This document shows, piece by piece, positions 36,658 to 45,625 of a stretch of 45,860 nt of DNA. Within the stretch, counting starts at the first letter, position 1, and the number at the start of each line of letters is the position of its first letter. The stretch comes from Caulobacter sp. (GTDB lineage: Bacteria; Pseudomonadota; Alphaproteobacteria; Caulobacterales; Caulobacteraceae). The notes below the pieces were generated by a model. That model saw only the letters and a program-made list of their open reading frames with translations, was not told the origin of the DNA and did not search any database. Position numbers and translations under genes: made by a program. The stretch lies in contig JARWZW010000036.1 in NCBI GenBank assembly GCA_029866155.1, positions 1-45,860 of the forward strand. The letters are read 5' to 3'.

Positions 36658-37583
36658 CAGCCCAGTACCGTTCCGGCCTGAACCGGGAAGCCCCGCACGA
36701 ATTCGCCGGCCTCCTGCCGGCCGCGCCCCTCCCGTTGCAAGGACAGGAGCCGCAGTGCGCCTTCGCCGCAACCGATCAGAAGCTCGTCATCCAGAGCGGC
36801 GCCGGGAGCGCCCTGCCCCGGCTCGACCCTGGACAGGAGCACCTTGACCCGGGTCGGGCCCCGGCTGGAGGGCGCCTCGAACCAGGCGCCGGGAAATGGC
36901 GAAAGGCCGCGGATCTGCAGATCGATCTGGGTCGCCGGCCGGGACCAGTCGATCCTCGCCTCGGCAGGCGTGATCTTGCGGGCATAGGTCACCCCCTCGT
37001 CGGACTGGGGAACCTCTACAGCCTGACCGCTGGCGATGGCCGTCAGGGTCTCTACCAGAATCCCCGCGCCCAGCCCGGCCAGTCGATCATGCACGGCGCC
37101 GGCGGAGTCGTCGGGGCGAATGGGGGTGATAGCCGTGGCCAGCACAGGGCCTTCGTCCAGCCCTTCGCTCATCCGCATGACCTGGACCCCGGTGACGGAA
37201 TCACCAGCCATGACGGCCCGCTGGATCGGGGCGGCGCCGCGCCAGCGTGGCAACAGGGAGCCGTGCAAATTGAAGCAGCCCAGGCGCGGCGCCTCCAGAA
37301 CACCCGCCTTGAGGATCTGGCCATAGGCGACGACCACAGCGGCATCCAGATCGAGGGCCTGGAAGGCGGCGATCTCGTCCGGGTCCTTCATTGAAACCGG
37401 GGTGCGAACCTCAAGGCCATGCTCCAGGGCAAAGGCGTGGACGGCTGAGGGCTTGAGGGCGTGCCCCCGGCCACGGGCCGAGGGCGGCTGGCTGTAGACA
37501 GCCACAATCTGATGGCCGGCGTCCAGGAGAGCGGCAAGGCTGACCACCGCGAAATCCGGTGTGCCGAGGAAGGCGATACGCAT
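36657..37583 (-). CDS. fmt: Methionyl-tRNA formyltransferase
   Basis: 308-aa enzyme that formylates initiator Met-tRNA using 10-formyl-THF. The N-terminus [12 protein letters not shown], the formyl-donor site [21 protein letters not shown] (N105, H107) and the C-terminal Fmt domain ([15 protein letters not shown]) are clear. The ATG at 37583 gives the standard N-terminus. In most bacteria def is directly upstream; here a small antisense lipoprotein gene lies between them. Confidence 0.97.
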   Translation of the reverse strand: MRIAFLGTPDFAVVSLAALLDAGHQIVAVYSQPPSARGRGHALKPSAVHAFALEHGLEVRTPVSMKDPDEIAAFQALDLDAAVVVAYGQILKAGVLEAPRLGCFNLHGSLLPRWRGAAPIQRAVMAGDSVTGVQVMRMSEGLDEGPVLATAITPIRPDDSAGAVHDRLAGLGAGILVETLTAIASGQAVEVPQSDEGVTYARKITPAEARIDWSRPATQIDLQIRGLSPFPGAWFEAPSSRGPTRVKVLLSRVEPGQGAPGAALDDELLIGCGEGALRLLSLQREGRGRQEAGEFVRGFPVQAGTVLG

Positions 37584-37678
37584 CGTCCTGCTGTAGCGGT
37601 CGGAGGGCCGTGACGAAAGGCTCAGGGAACCAGATCGACCATCATCCATTGGGGGAACAAGGCAAGGAAACCCCCGAC

Positions 37679-37978
37679 ATGCGCCAGATCGCCCTCATCA
37701 TGACTCTTCTGACCGGTCTGACCCTCGGCGCCTGCACGCCGCAGGAGCGCAGCGATCTGAAGGATGATGCCAAGTCAGCCGGCGCCGAGGTCAAGTCGAC
37801 GACCAAGGACATCCTGTCGGATCCAAACGTCAAGGAAGCCGGCGCTGCACTGAAGTCCGTCGGCGCCAAGGCGGCCGGGGCGATCAAGGATGGCGCCGCA
37901 GAGGCCGAGTCGGGACTTGCGACCTCAGCCGACAAGGATCGAACACAAGCCCGGAGTGGTGAAGCCGAAACCCCGTGA
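37679..37978 (+). CDS. Small predicted lipoprotein, unrecognised
   Basis: 99 aa. The ATG at 37679 follows AAGGAAA and a lipoprotein signal with lipobox LGAC (C19) is clear. The mature part is alternating Lys/Ala/Asp-rich and likely helical ([15 protein letters not shown], then [21 protein letters not shown]), like small stress-related or entericidin-like lipoproteins, but no family is assigned. It lies antisense in the gap between def and fmt, and its stop directly abuts the def stop. A def-fmt readthrough transcript would run antisense through it. Confidence 0.75.
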   Translation: MRQIALIMTLLTGLTLGACTPQERSDLKDDAKSAGAEVKSTTKDILSDPNVKEAGAALKSVGAKAAGAIKDGAAEAESGLATSADKDRTQARSGEAETP

Positions 37979-38500
37979 TCAGGCCGCCCGCGCTGCCTTC
38001 TTGACCTTGCTGATCGCCCGGTCCCGTTTCAGCCTGGACAGATGGTCGATGAACAGAACGCCCTCGAGATGGTCCATCTCATGCTGGATGCAGACGGCGA
38101 ACAGGCCATCGGCATCCTCTTCGACCTGCTCGCCGGCGGTATTCAGATAGCGCAGCCTCACCCTGTCGGGCCGCTCCACCGCCTCATAGATATCCGGCAC
38201 GGAGAGGCAGCCCTCCTCGTAGGGAAGGCGGTCCTCGGAATGTTCCAGGATCTCCGGATTGACGAAACAGCGCGGCGCCTTGTCCTCGCCTTCCTTGGAC
38301 AGGTCCATGACGATGACCCGCAGGGGCTCGCCGACCTGAACGGCCGCAAGTCCGATGCCCGGGGCATCGTACATGGTCTCCAGCATGTCATCGATCAGGG
38401 AGCGGAGGTCGTTGGTCACGGTTTCAACCGGAACGGACTTGCGCTTCAGCACCGCCAGGTCGGCGGCGTTATCGACAGTGAGGATGCGACGAATGGCCAT
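37979..38500 (-). CDS. def: Peptide deformylase
   Basis: 173-aa iron/zinc enzyme that removes the formyl group from nascent proteins. All three motifs are complete: GIGLAAVQ (49-56), EEGCLSVP with metal ligand C98, and QHEMDHLEG with H140, E141 and H144. The C-terminal tail is Lys/Arg/Ala-rich. It works with fmt, 0.4 kb downstream on the same strand. A small lipoprotein gene on the opposite strand interrupts the pair. Confidence 0.98.
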   Translation of the reverse strand: MAIRRILTVDNAADLAVLKRKSVPVETVTNDLRSLIDDMLETMYDAPGIGLAAVQVGEPLRVIVMDLSKEGEDKAPRCFVNPEILEHSEDRLPYEEGCLSVPDIYEAVERPDRVRLRYLNTAGEQVEEDADGLFAVCIQHEMDHLEGVLFIDHLSRLKRDRAISKVKKAARAA

Positions 38501-38556
38501 GGGTCCCGCAGGTAGGATCAGAGGGCCCGTCGGTCAAGACCGGGAGCCATGCGGGA

Positions 38557-39813
38557 TCAGGCGCCGGCTTCCGGCGCCGCCAGTTTGGTCAGGGGCCTGA
38601 GCCCCCCCTCGATGGGCTCCAGGACAGGGATGTCCTTGCCCTCATGATCCACCTTCAGGTCCTCGAACCGCCGGGCCTGGGTCAGGACCTGGGTCTCGAG
38701 CGAGCCGACAAACTGGTTGTAGCGACCGGTAGCGGCTTCGAGCGCCTTGCCAAGTCCCGCCACATGTCCGCCCATCACCGACAGTCTGGAATAGAGATCA
38801 CGGCCCAGCTTGGCGATCTTGTCAGCATTAGCCGCCTGTTCCTCGACGCGCCAGCCATAGGCAACCGCCTTGCAAAGGGCGAACAGGGTTGTGGGGGTCA
38901 CCAGCAGGACCCGGCGATCCATGGCCTCCGTCATCAGGTCCGGCAACCGGTCGAGGGCCGCCGCGAGGAAGCCATCGCCCGGCACGAACATCGCAACAAA
39001 GTCCGGCGATCGTTCCGAGGCGAACTGGTCCCAGTAGGCCTTGGCCGACAGCCCCTGCATATGATTGCGCACGCTCTGGGCATGGCGGACAAGCGCCGCC
39101 TCGCGCAGGGCCTCATCGGTCGCATCCTGGGATTCCATGAAAGCGTTGAGAGAGCATTTGGCGTCGATGGCAAAGACGGCGCCGGCCGGCATCCGCACCT
39201 TGACGTCAGGGCGACGACGCCCCTCCTCCGTCTCCAGACTGAACTGTTCCACGAAGTCATACTGATGGGCGAGGCCTGCGGCCTCCAGCACGTTGCGCAG
39301 GGTCTGTTCGCCCCAGCGTCCCTGGACCCCGGCGCCGCGACGCAGGGCGCTGGAAAGTTTCCGAGCCTCCGCCTGGGTCGCTGTCGACGCTTCCATCAAG
39401 GCGGTGATCTGGGCCTTCAGCCCTCCCTGGTCCTCGGAACGCGACTTTTCCGCCGCCGTGACCTGGGCTTCGAACTTGGCGAGGGTCTCCGCCACAGGCT
39501 TGAGCTGGGCTTCCAGCCTGGCCTGGGCCAGTTGCTCGCGGCTGTGGAAGGCCTCATCGGCGCGCTTGAGCACTTCGTCAGCCACGGCCCGGGCCTGTTG
39601 CTCGGCCTGGGCCTTCAACAGTTCGGCCGTCGGACCAGCCTGGGATTCCAGAAGCTGGGTCCTGGCCTGGGCGACTGCGGCTTCATGGCCGAGCGCAAGG
39701 ACCCGCCCCTCGGCGGCGGCGGCCCGGCGGCGCTCCATGAGGGCCCAGGCCAGCATGACGACCGCCAGGGTGACGGCCGCAGCGGAGATGATCAGGAGGA
39801 CAGCAGTGTTCAT
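38557..39813 (-). CDS. rmuC: DNA recombination protein RmuC
   Basis: 418 aa. One N-terminal membrane segment (about 4-26), a long Ala/Glu/Gln-rich coiled coil (about 28-175), then the RmuC nuclease-like domain with GAGVQGRWGEQTLRNVLEAAGL, VFAIDAKCSLNAF and FVPGDGFLAAALDRLPDL. RmuC is linked to limiting recombination at inverted repeats in E. coli, but its biochemistry is little known. It follows def by 56 bp on the same strand. Readthrough from rmuC into def is possible. Confidence 0.95.
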   Translation of the reverse strand: MNTAVLLIISAAAVTLAVVMLAWALMERRRAAAAEGRVLALGHEAAVAQARTQLLESQAGPTAELLKAQAEQQARAVADEVLKRADEAFHSREQLAQARLEAQLKPVAETLAKFEAQVTAAEKSRSEDQGGLKAQITALMEASTATQAEARKLSSALRRGAGVQGRWGEQTLRNVLEAAGLAHQYDFVEQFSLETEEGRRRPDVKVRMPAGAVFAIDAKCSLNAFMESQDATDEALREAALVRHAQSVRNHMQGLSAKAYWDQFASERSPDFVAMFVPGDGFLAAALDRLPDLMTEAMDRRVLLVTPTTLFALCKAVAYGWRVEEQAANADKIAKLGRDLYSRLSVMGGHVAGLGKALEAATGRYNQFVGSLETQVLTQARRFEDLKVDHEGKDIPVLEPIEGGLRPLTKLAAPEAGA

Positions 39814-39884
39814 GCTGCGTTCCTATGCCATCTCGCCGGTCGGGGAAAGCCGGAGTCGATGCCCTGGCCTTCTGCCGGCGGCCT

Positions 39885-41174
39885 TCACCGCGCGGGCGGC
39901 GCCTTGATGACCTGGCCGCCCTTCATCACGAAGTGCACGGATTCAAGGACCGTGACATCGGACAGGGGATCGCCGGCAACCGCGATCATGTCGCCATAGG
40001 CCCCGGCCTTGATCTCTCCCACATCCTTCGACTGACCGAGGGCCTCGGCGGCGGTGAGGGTCGCAGACTGGATGGCCAGCAGCGGAGAGGCGCAATACTT
40101 GACCATGACGGCGAACTGTTTGGCGTTGTCGCCATGGGGATAGATGCCCGCATCCGTCGAATAGACCTGTTTCACACCGGCCTTGACCGCCTTGCAGAAA
40201 TTGTCCCGCTGGGCGCCGGCGATATCACGGTCCTTTTTGAGTTCGCTTTCGCGAACGCCGTTCTTGGCCCCCTCGGCCTGGGTGTAGTCGGAGTTATAGA
40301 TATCCATGCCGAAGTATGTCCCGGCCTTGACCGCCATCCGGATGCCTTCGTCATCTACCAGGCTGGCATGTTCGATGGTGTCCACCCCGCCGGCGATGGC
40401 GGCCCGGATACCCTCCGGACCATGGGCATGGGCAGCGACCTTCATCTCGCTCATATGGGCCTCGTCGGTGACAGCCCGGATCTCTTCCACTGTCATCTGC
40501 TGCACACCGACGGCGTCATTGGAAAAGACCCCGCCCGTGGCGCAGATCTTGATCACCTTGGCCCCGTATTTCTTCAGCTTTCGAACCATCTTGCGGTTCT
40601 CTTCGGGACCATCGGCGACGCCGGGCGAGACCGACTCCGCTGACGGCGGCAGATAGGTCGAATCGCAGTGACCGCCCGTAGCGCCCATGGCGTAGGCTGA
40701 GGGAACGACACGCGGCCCCTGGACAAGGCCCTCATCGATCGCTTCCTTGACCGCCACATCGTTGTAGCGATCCGAACCGACGTTGCGCACGGTGGTGAAG
40801 CCGCCAAGCAAGGTGGCCTCGGCATTCTTGGTGGCCACCACGGCCCAGAATGAATCCGTGAACTGCAGACCGCCATAGCCGCCATACTGGGCGGTTGAGT
40901 CCAGATGGACATGCGTGTCGATCAGGCCAGGCAAGAGGGTAAGCCCCGGCAAAGAGACTGAAATGGCGCCAGCTGGCGCCTTCAGTTCGCCCTGACGGCC
41001 AACCGCCATGATCCGGCCGTCCGTCACGATGATCATGGGCTTTTCAACATACCTGCCTGTCCGGACGTCCAGCATCCGGTCGGCTGTCACGGCCACGGTC
41101 GCCGCCGTGGCTGCTTCGGCTGAGAAGCCCATCAGCGCGATTGCCGCACCCGCCATCCATGTCCAACGACCCAT
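39885..41174 (-). CDS. Exported amidohydrolase (Xaa-Pro/Xaa-Arg dipeptidase-like)
   Basis: 429 aa with a signal peptide (WMAGAAIALMGFSAEAATA), from an ATG behind GAGG. The amidohydrolase site is complete: H88/H90 (DTHVHLD), a lysine that may be carboxylated (K209, VIKICATGG), H249/H251 (AAHAHGPEG), H269 (IEHAS) and the catalytic aspartate in YSTDAG. This matches imidazolonepropionase-like peptidases including the Caulobacter group described as L-Xaa-L-Arg/Lys carboxypeptidases; I infer a periplasmic dipeptidase. The substrate is not proven. It contrasts with the D-aminoacylase-like protein at 1253, which lacks the HxH. Divergent from the alpha/beta hydrolase at 41285. Confidence 0.9.
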   Translation of the reverse strand: MGRWTWMAGAAIALMGFSAEAATAATVAVTADRMLDVRTGRYVEKPMIIVTDGRIMAVGRQGELKAPAGAISVSLPGLTLLPGLIDTHVHLDSTAQYGGYGGLQFTDSFWAVVATKNAEATLLGGFTTVRNVGSDRYNDVAVKEAIDEGLVQGPRVVPSAYAMGATGGHCDSTYLPPSAESVSPGVADGPEENRKMVRKLKKYGAKVIKICATGGVFSNDAVGVQQMTVEEIRAVTDEAHMSEMKVAAHAHGPEGIRAAIAGGVDTIEHASLVDDEGIRMAVKAGTYFGMDIYNSDYTQAEGAKNGVRESELKKDRDIAGAQRDNFCKAVKAGVKQVYSTDAGIYPHGDNAKQFAVMVKYCASPLLAIQSATLTAAEALGQSKDVGEIKAGAYGDMIAVAGDPLSDVTVLESVHFVMKGGQVIKAPPAR

Positions 41175-41258
41175 GTTCCTCGACTCCCTCGCACCCCGGT
41201 TGAACGGTAAAGCTAGCATGCTGTCAGGCCGCAGGACTGCGCAATCTGCTGGACGCCC

Positions 41259-41277
41259 GCCTGACAGCGCGTCAGGC
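41259..41277. promoter_or_regulatory. Inverted repeat before the alpha/beta hydrolase gene
   Basis: Perfect dyad GCCTGAC-AGCGC-GTCAGGC ending 7 bp before the ATG at 41285. A third copy of GTCAGGC is at 41223-41229. In a 110-bp divergent promoter region this could be an operator for one or both genes, or a leader hairpin that covers the ribosome site. No regulator is encoded nearby. Confidence 0.35.
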
Positions 41278-41284
41278 TGCAAGC

Positions 41285-42043
41285 ATGATCAAGCTGTCTC
41301 GTTTCCAGAGTTTCGATGGCGAAGAGATCGCCTATCACCGTGCAGGTCAGGGCCGGCCGGTCCTGCTGCTGCATGGCTTTATCGCCAGCGCCCAGGCCAA
41401 CTGGATCGATCCCGGCATCTTCCAGAAGATCGTCGATGCCGGCTTTGACGTGATCGCCCCGGACCTGCGCGGACATGGCGGATCAGCCGCGCCAACCGAT
41501 CCCGCCTTTTGGCCGCCGGACGTGCTGTCCCGCGACCAGCAGGCGTTGATCGCGACCCTTGGCCTGACCGACTATGATCTGGTCGGCTATTCGCTGGGGG
41601 CGCGGACAGCCGTCCGCTTCATGGTGGGCGGGGCGAGGCCGCGTCGCGCGGTGCTGGGGGGAATGGGAGACAGCGGGGTGATGCAGGCTGGCGCACGGGC
41701 GGCGATGTTCGCCGATTCCATTCGCAACGGCGAAAACGCCGCTGACCCAAGGGCCGGAAAATACATCCAGGCCCGCATGAAGGCCCTGGGGCTCGACCCG
41801 ACGGCCCTGCTGGGGGTCCTGTCCAGCTTCGTCCCGACCACCGCCGATGACCTGACCGCCTTGTCGATCCCCACCCTGGTCGTATGCGGTCGGGACGACC
41901 AGGACAATGGCTCTGCCGAGGGCCTGGCGGCGGTGATGCCCCATGCCCGCGCAGTCCGGATCGCGGGGGACCATCTGACTGCGGTTGCCGAACCGCAGCT
42001 GGCCACGGAGATCATCGGCTTCCTGTCGGCGTCGTCCGCATAG
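41285..42043 (+). CDS. Alpha/beta hydrolase
   Basis: 252-aa cytoplasmic hydrolase. The oxyanion region is LLHGFIAS, the nucleophile is S103 in LVGYSLGAR, the acid is in VVCGRDDQDNG, and the histidine is in IAGDHLTAV. The PDLRGHGGS motif after strand 4 is typical. The family includes esterases, dehalogenases and lactonases; nothing singles out a substrate. It has no good Shine-Dalgarno; an inverted repeat occupies that region. Divergent from the dipeptidase-like gene and convergent with amn. Confidence 0.9.
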   Translation: MIKLSRFQSFDGEEIAYHRAGQGRPVLLLHGFIASAQANWIDPGIFQKIVDAGFDVIAPDLRGHGGSAAPTDPAFWPPDVLSRDQQALIATLGLTDYDLVGYSLGARTAVRFMVGGARPRRAVLGGMGDSGVMQAGARAAMFADSIRNGENAADPRAGKYIQARMKALGLDPTALLGVLSSFVPTTADDLTALSIPTLVVCGRDDQDNGSAEGLAAVMPHARAVRIAGDHLTAVAEPQLATEIIGFLSASSA

Positions 42044-42091
42044 GATCCGATTTCTGTTCCGACAGGTCCGGCCGGAACGACACACAGAGCA

Positions 42092-43537
42092 TTATCGGAA
42101 CGGCGGCTCGTCAAAGGCCCTGAGCTTGCGGCTGTGGAGCCGGGGCCCCTCCGCACGCAGCAGGTCGACGGTGGCGATGCCGATCTGCAGGTGCTGGCCG
42201 ATAGCCCGCTCATAGAAGGCGTTTGCTTGGCCGGGCAGCTTTATCTCGCCATGCAAAGGCTTGTCCGAAACGCACAGCAGCGTGCCGTAGGGCACCCGGA
42301 AGCGGTAGCCCTGGGCGGCGATGGTGGCGCTTTCCATATCGATGCCAACGGCGCGACTCTGGTTGAACCGGAGGGCGCTGGAGGTGTAGCGCAACTCCCA
42401 GTTCCGATCGTCCGTGGTCACCACGGTTCCGGTTCTAAGGCGCCGCTTCAGGGTCTCGCTGCTTTCGCCGCTGACCAGCTTGGCGGCGTCATACAGGGCG
42501 CGCTGCACCTCGGCGATATTGGGAATGGGAATATCCGTCGGCAGGACAGAGTCCAGAACATGGTCTTCCCGCAGATAGGCGTGGGCCAGGACATAATCGC
42601 CGATCTTCTGGCTGCCTCTCAGGCCGCCACAATGGCCGATCATCAGCCACGCCTGGGGCCGAAGCACCGCCAGATGGTCGGTGATTGTCTTGGCGTTGGA
42701 GGGCCCCACCCCGATATTGACCAAGGTGATACCCTGCCCGCCCGGGGCGATCAGATGGTAGGCGGGCATCTGGTGTCTGCGCCAGGCGCCATTGGCGATG
42801 GCCTGTTCGGGCTCGGTCGTGTGGCGGTCGACATAGACTCCGCCGGAACAGGACAGGGCCTCGTAGGTCCCCGCCTGCAGCTGCTCGCAACCCCAGCGAA
42901 CGAACTCGTCCACATAGCGATGGTAGTTGGTGAACAGGATGTATTGCTGGACATGCTCCGGCGGCGTGCCGGTGTAGTGCTTGAGCCGGGCCAGGGAGAA
43001 ATCGGTTCTCAGCCCGTCGAACAGGGCCAGAGGACGGTCGTCGCCCAGGAGCGGGTCCCAGACGCCGTCCACCACTTCATCCCCGATATGGGCCAGTTCG
43101 GTCGCCGGAAACCAGCGGGCGATCTCGGAGGCCTGGGCGTCGGCAAGGCTGAAGTCTCCGCCGTCAAGCACATAGGGAAACGGAATTTCCTGAGTCGATC
43201 GGCCCACCGTGATCTCGAGATCGAAATCCTCGATCATCAGCCCGAGCTGTTCAATCAGATAGTCACGAAACATCGCCGGCCGGGAGACCGTGGTGCTGTA
43301 GTCCCCAGGATGTGACATCCGGGCATAGGCGCGCGAGATATCGGGATAGCCGCTTTCTCCCGACCAGCTCAGGCGGAGTTCCGGATAGGCGAAGGCCCCG
43401 GACGGGCGCAGCGCGGGATCCGGCTTTACGCCATCCTCGAGGAAAGCCCTAAGATGATGGCGAAGAGCGGAAACGGACCGGTCGTACTCGGCCTCGAGGC
43501 GATCCACGATCGCCGCTGCGTCAATCTTTGTTGTCAT
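42092..43537 (-). CDS. amn: AMP nucleosidase
   Basis: 481-aa enzyme that splits AMP into adenine and ribose 5-phosphate. The N-terminal Amn-specific domain includes [20 protein letters not shown]. The C-terminal nucleoside-phosphorylase fold includes [44 protein letters not shown] and the [32 protein letters not shown] active-site region, whose acidic residue in DMES binds the ribose. Length is normal (about 480 aa). It adjusts adenylate pools in the cytoplasm. Divergent from htpX. Confidence 0.96.
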   Translation of the reverse strand: MTTKIDAAAIVDRLEAEYDRSVSALRHHLRAFLEDGVKPDPALRPSGAFAYPELRLSWSGESGYPDISRAYARMSHPGDYSTTVSRPAMFRDYLIEQLGLMIEDFDLEITVGRSTQEIPFPYVLDGGDFSLADAQASEIARWFPATELAHIGDEVVDGVWDPLLGDDRPLALFDGLRTDFSLARLKHYTGTPPEHVQQYILFTNYHRYVDEFVRWGCEQLQAGTYEALSCSGGVYVDRHTTEPEQAIANGAWRRHQMPAYHLIAPGGQGITLVNIGVGPSNAKTITDHLAVLRPQAWLMIGHCGGLRGSQKIGDYVLAHAYLREDHVLDSVLPTDIPIPNIAEVQRALYDAAKLVSGESSETLKRRLRTGTVVTTDDRNWELRYTSSALRFNQSRAVGIDMESATIAAQGYRFRVPYGTLLCVSDKPLHGEIKLPGQANAFYERAIGQHLQIGIATVDLLRAEGPRLHSRKLRAFDEPPFR

Positions 43538-43629
43538 GGCGCCTTATAGCGATCACCGCTCGATCTGGCGAGATGAGCCGCCGGACGCCGAGGCTTGCAA
43601 CCGGAGGCGGCCGAAACCACATCATCCTG

Positions 43630-44559
43630 ATGAACAACACACTCCGCACCTTTGTACTGCTTGCTGGCCTGACGGCGCTGTTTCTAGGGGTCGGCTACAT
43701 GCTGGGCGGACCGGCAGGCATGCTGATCGCCCTTGTGCTGGCGGGCGGTGTGAACGCCTTCAGCTACTGGAACGCCGACAAGCTGGTCCTCCGTATGTAC
43801 GGGGCAGAGCCGGTCGGTCCCGACCATCCCGAGCCGCAGGTCCGGGCCTATGCCCGGGACGTCGAGGACCTGGCCTCGCGAGCTGGACTGCCTCAGCCGA
43901 AGGTCCTTCTGATCCGCTCGGCCCTGCCCAACGCCTTCGCCACGGGCCGTAACTCGAAGAACGCAGCGGTGGCGGCCACCACCGGTTTGCTGACCCATCT
44001 GGACCGGCGGCAGATTCGCGCCGTGATGGCCCATGAACTGGCCCATGTGCGCAACCACGACACCCTGACCATGACCGTCACGGCAACCCTTGCCGGCGCC
44101 ATCTCGGCCCTGGCCAATATCGGCCTGTTTTTCGGCGGCGGAGATCGCGATCGTCCGGCCGGGCTGATCGGAACCATCGCATTGGCCATACTGGCGCCCC
44201 TGGGGGCGGCCCTCGTCCAGATGGCCATCAGCAGGGGACGCGAATATGACGCTGACAGGGCCGGCGCCGAGATCAGTGGAGATCCTGATGCCCTGGCCAG
44301 CGCGCTGGAGGCGATCGAGCATTTTGCAGGTCAGGGCGTGAACCACACCGCGGAGCGCAATCCCGCCACGGCCCAGATGTTCATCATCAATCCCCTGTCC
44401 GGACAGGGCGCAGACAACCTGTTTTCCACCCATCCCGGCACCGCCAACCGCGTGGCGGCGCTGCGGGACCTGGCCCGGCAGATGCGCAATGCGCCTTTCG
44501 TCGCCCCGCAAGCCAGGCAAACCGCCGTCCCGGTTTCGCCTCGCGGACCTTGGGGCTGA
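43630..44559 (+). CDS. htpX: Membrane zinc metalloprotease HtpX
   Basis: 309-aa M48 protease that degrades misfolded inner-membrane proteins. Two N-terminal membrane segments (about 7-23 and 28-46), the zinc motif HELAH at 135-139 with the glutamate ligand in [10 protein letters not shown], then two more hydrophobic segments (150-165 and 180-200). The ATG at 43630 gives the standard MNNTLRTF start. The upstream in-frame extension is not conserved-like. In other bacteria the gene responds to heat or envelope stress; no heat-shock promoter was identified here. Confidence 0.96.
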   Translation: MNNTLRTFVLLAGLTALFLGVGYMLGGPAGMLIALVLAGGVNAFSYWNADKLVLRMYGAEPVGPDHPEPQVRAYARDVEDLASRAGLPQPKVLLIRSALPNAFATGRNSKNAAVAATTGLLTHLDRRQIRAVMAHELAHVRNHDTLTMTVTATLAGAISALANIGLFFGGGDRDRPAGLIGTIALAILAPLGAALVQMAISRGREYDADRAGAEISGDPDALASALEAIEHFAGQGVNHTAERNPATAQMFIINPLSGQGADNLFSTHPGTANRVAALRDLARQMRNAPFVAPQARQTAVPVSPRGPWG

Positions 44560-44599
44560 TCAGCAAGGCGGGCGGCCATTGCAATGATGGTGGCAAGGG

Positions 44600-44735
44600 C
44601 CTAACCCTGCATTGTCACTGGGGAGTAGCCGCCCGCGGGTTCAGCGGGGTTGTCGTCAACAGACTTGGGGTCCTGAATTTTAGGGGCTGCCCCATGGCGA
44701 CATCAGCCCGAACGGGCCTGGCGAGACCTTTGGCT
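44600..44735 (+). promoter_or_regulatory. yybP-ykoY (manganese) riboswitch
   Basis: The leader of the UPF0016 gene carries both hallmark blocks of this class: GGGGAGTAG at 44620-44628 and GGCGAGACCTTTGG at 44720-44733, with variable stems between. The class binds Mn2+ and commonly precedes Mn exporters, including UPF0016-family genes. Downstream, GCGGAGCC (44751-44758) can pair either with GGCTC (44744-44748) or with GGCTCCGC (44790-44797). The latter abuts AGGAA at 44798-44802, the ribosome site, 9 nt before the ATG. This suggests translational control. Exact limits and pairing are my estimate. Confidence 0.85.
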
Positions 44736-44811
44736 TCCACGCCGGCTCAAGCGGAGCCCTGGCGCGGGACGCCATTGGTTTGTTCGCAAGGCTCCGCAGG
44801 AACTGTGACGT

Positions 44812-45375
44812 ATGGAACCTCTGCTGGTATCGACCGGACTGGTCGCAATCGCCGAGATCGGCGACAAGACCCAACTTCTGGCCATTCTGCTGGCCTCCCG
44901 GTTTCGCAAGCCGATACCCATTCTGCTTGGGATACTGGTCGCGACCCTGGCCAATCACGGACTGGCCGCACTGGCCGGGCACCTCGCTGGAGAATGGCTT
45001 TCGGGGCCCTGGATGCGCTGGGTCCTTGGCCTTGCCTTTCTGGCCTTCGCCGTCTGGGCGCTGATACCCGACAAACTCGAGGATGACGAAGCGCCACCGG
45101 CCCTCAAGGCCCATTCGGTCTTCCTGACCACGGCCATAGCCTTCTTCCTGGTCGAGATGGGCGACAAGACCCAGGTCGCCACGGTCGCCCTGGGCGCCAG
45201 ATTCGCCGACGTGCCCCTGGTGGTTCTGGGAACCACCCTCGGCATGATGCTGGCCAATGCGCCGGCGGTCATGCTGGGCGAGGTCGCCGCCCGGAACCTG
45301 CCCTTGAAGCTGATCCGGTTGGTTGCCGCCGGAGCCTTCGCCGCCACCGGGGTTTGGGTCCTGGTCGCCGGCTGA
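44812..45375 (+). CDS. TMEM165/GDT1-family (UPF0016) cation transporter, likely Mn2+ exporter
   Basis: 187-aa inner-membrane protein with six hydrophobic segments in two repeats. Each repeat has the signature E-x-G-D-K-T: EIGDKT at 15-20 and EMGDKT at 115-120, the cation-binding acidic residues of the family. A charged loop (DKLEDDEAPP) separates the halves. Family members transport Mn2+ or Ca2+; bacterial MneA-type proteins export manganese. The riboswitch in its leader makes manganese the likely cation here. Its own leader and hairpins sit in the 252 bp after htpX, so it is probably a separate transcription unit. Confidence 0.95.
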   Translation: MEPLLVSTGLVAIAEIGDKTQLLAILLASRFRKPIPILLGILVATLANHGLAALAGHLAGEWLSGPWMRWVLGLAFLAFAVWALIPDKLEDDEAPPALKAHSVFLTTAIAFFLVEMGDKTQVATVALGARFADVPLVVLGTTLGMMLANAPAVMLGEVAARNLPLKLIRLVAAGAFAATGVWVLVAG

Positions 45376-45484
45376 CCCGGCGCGGGCGCACTGGCGGCTT
45401 ACAGTGCGTCCGCCCCGGCCAGAGACTGTTCCGTTGTGATGGAACTGATCCTAACGGAAAAACAGGCTCTAATTCAGAACATTA

Positions 45485-45527
45485 GAGCATGTTCCGAAAA
45501 CCGCTTCGCACTTATCGGAACATGCTC
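45485..45527. repeat. Dispersed palindromic repeat
   Basis: 12-bp perfect inverted repeat GAGCATGTTCCG / CGGAACATGCTC with a 19-nt spacer (AAAACCGCTTCGCACTTAT). I recognise this as a common alphaproteobacterial extragenic palindrome. It lies between two convergent genes. Confidence 0.65.
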
Positions 45528-45570
45528 CAGGGGCCCACGCATAGACCCAATTGAGGTCCGGACAAGGCAA

Positions 45571-45596
45571 AGGGCCCGGGGTTTCCCCCGGGCCCT
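45571..45596. terminator. Rho-independent-type terminator of the OmpA gene
   Basis: 11-bp perfect stem AGGGCCCGGGG / CCCCGGGCCCT with a 4-nt loop, 30 nt past the stop of the minus-strand OmpA gene. The minus strand continues TTTGCCTT, a weak T-tract. It could act in both directions for the convergent transporter gene. Confidence 0.75.
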
Positions 45597-45625
45597 CGCT
45601 TTAGAGATCGTTTTTCAGATCAGGA

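Noticed and set aside
45376..45625. Possible small RNA gene between the UPF0016 transporter and OmpA genes
   Set aside because: The structure is explained by a dispersed palindrome and a terminator hairpin; no promoter-like sequence was evident.
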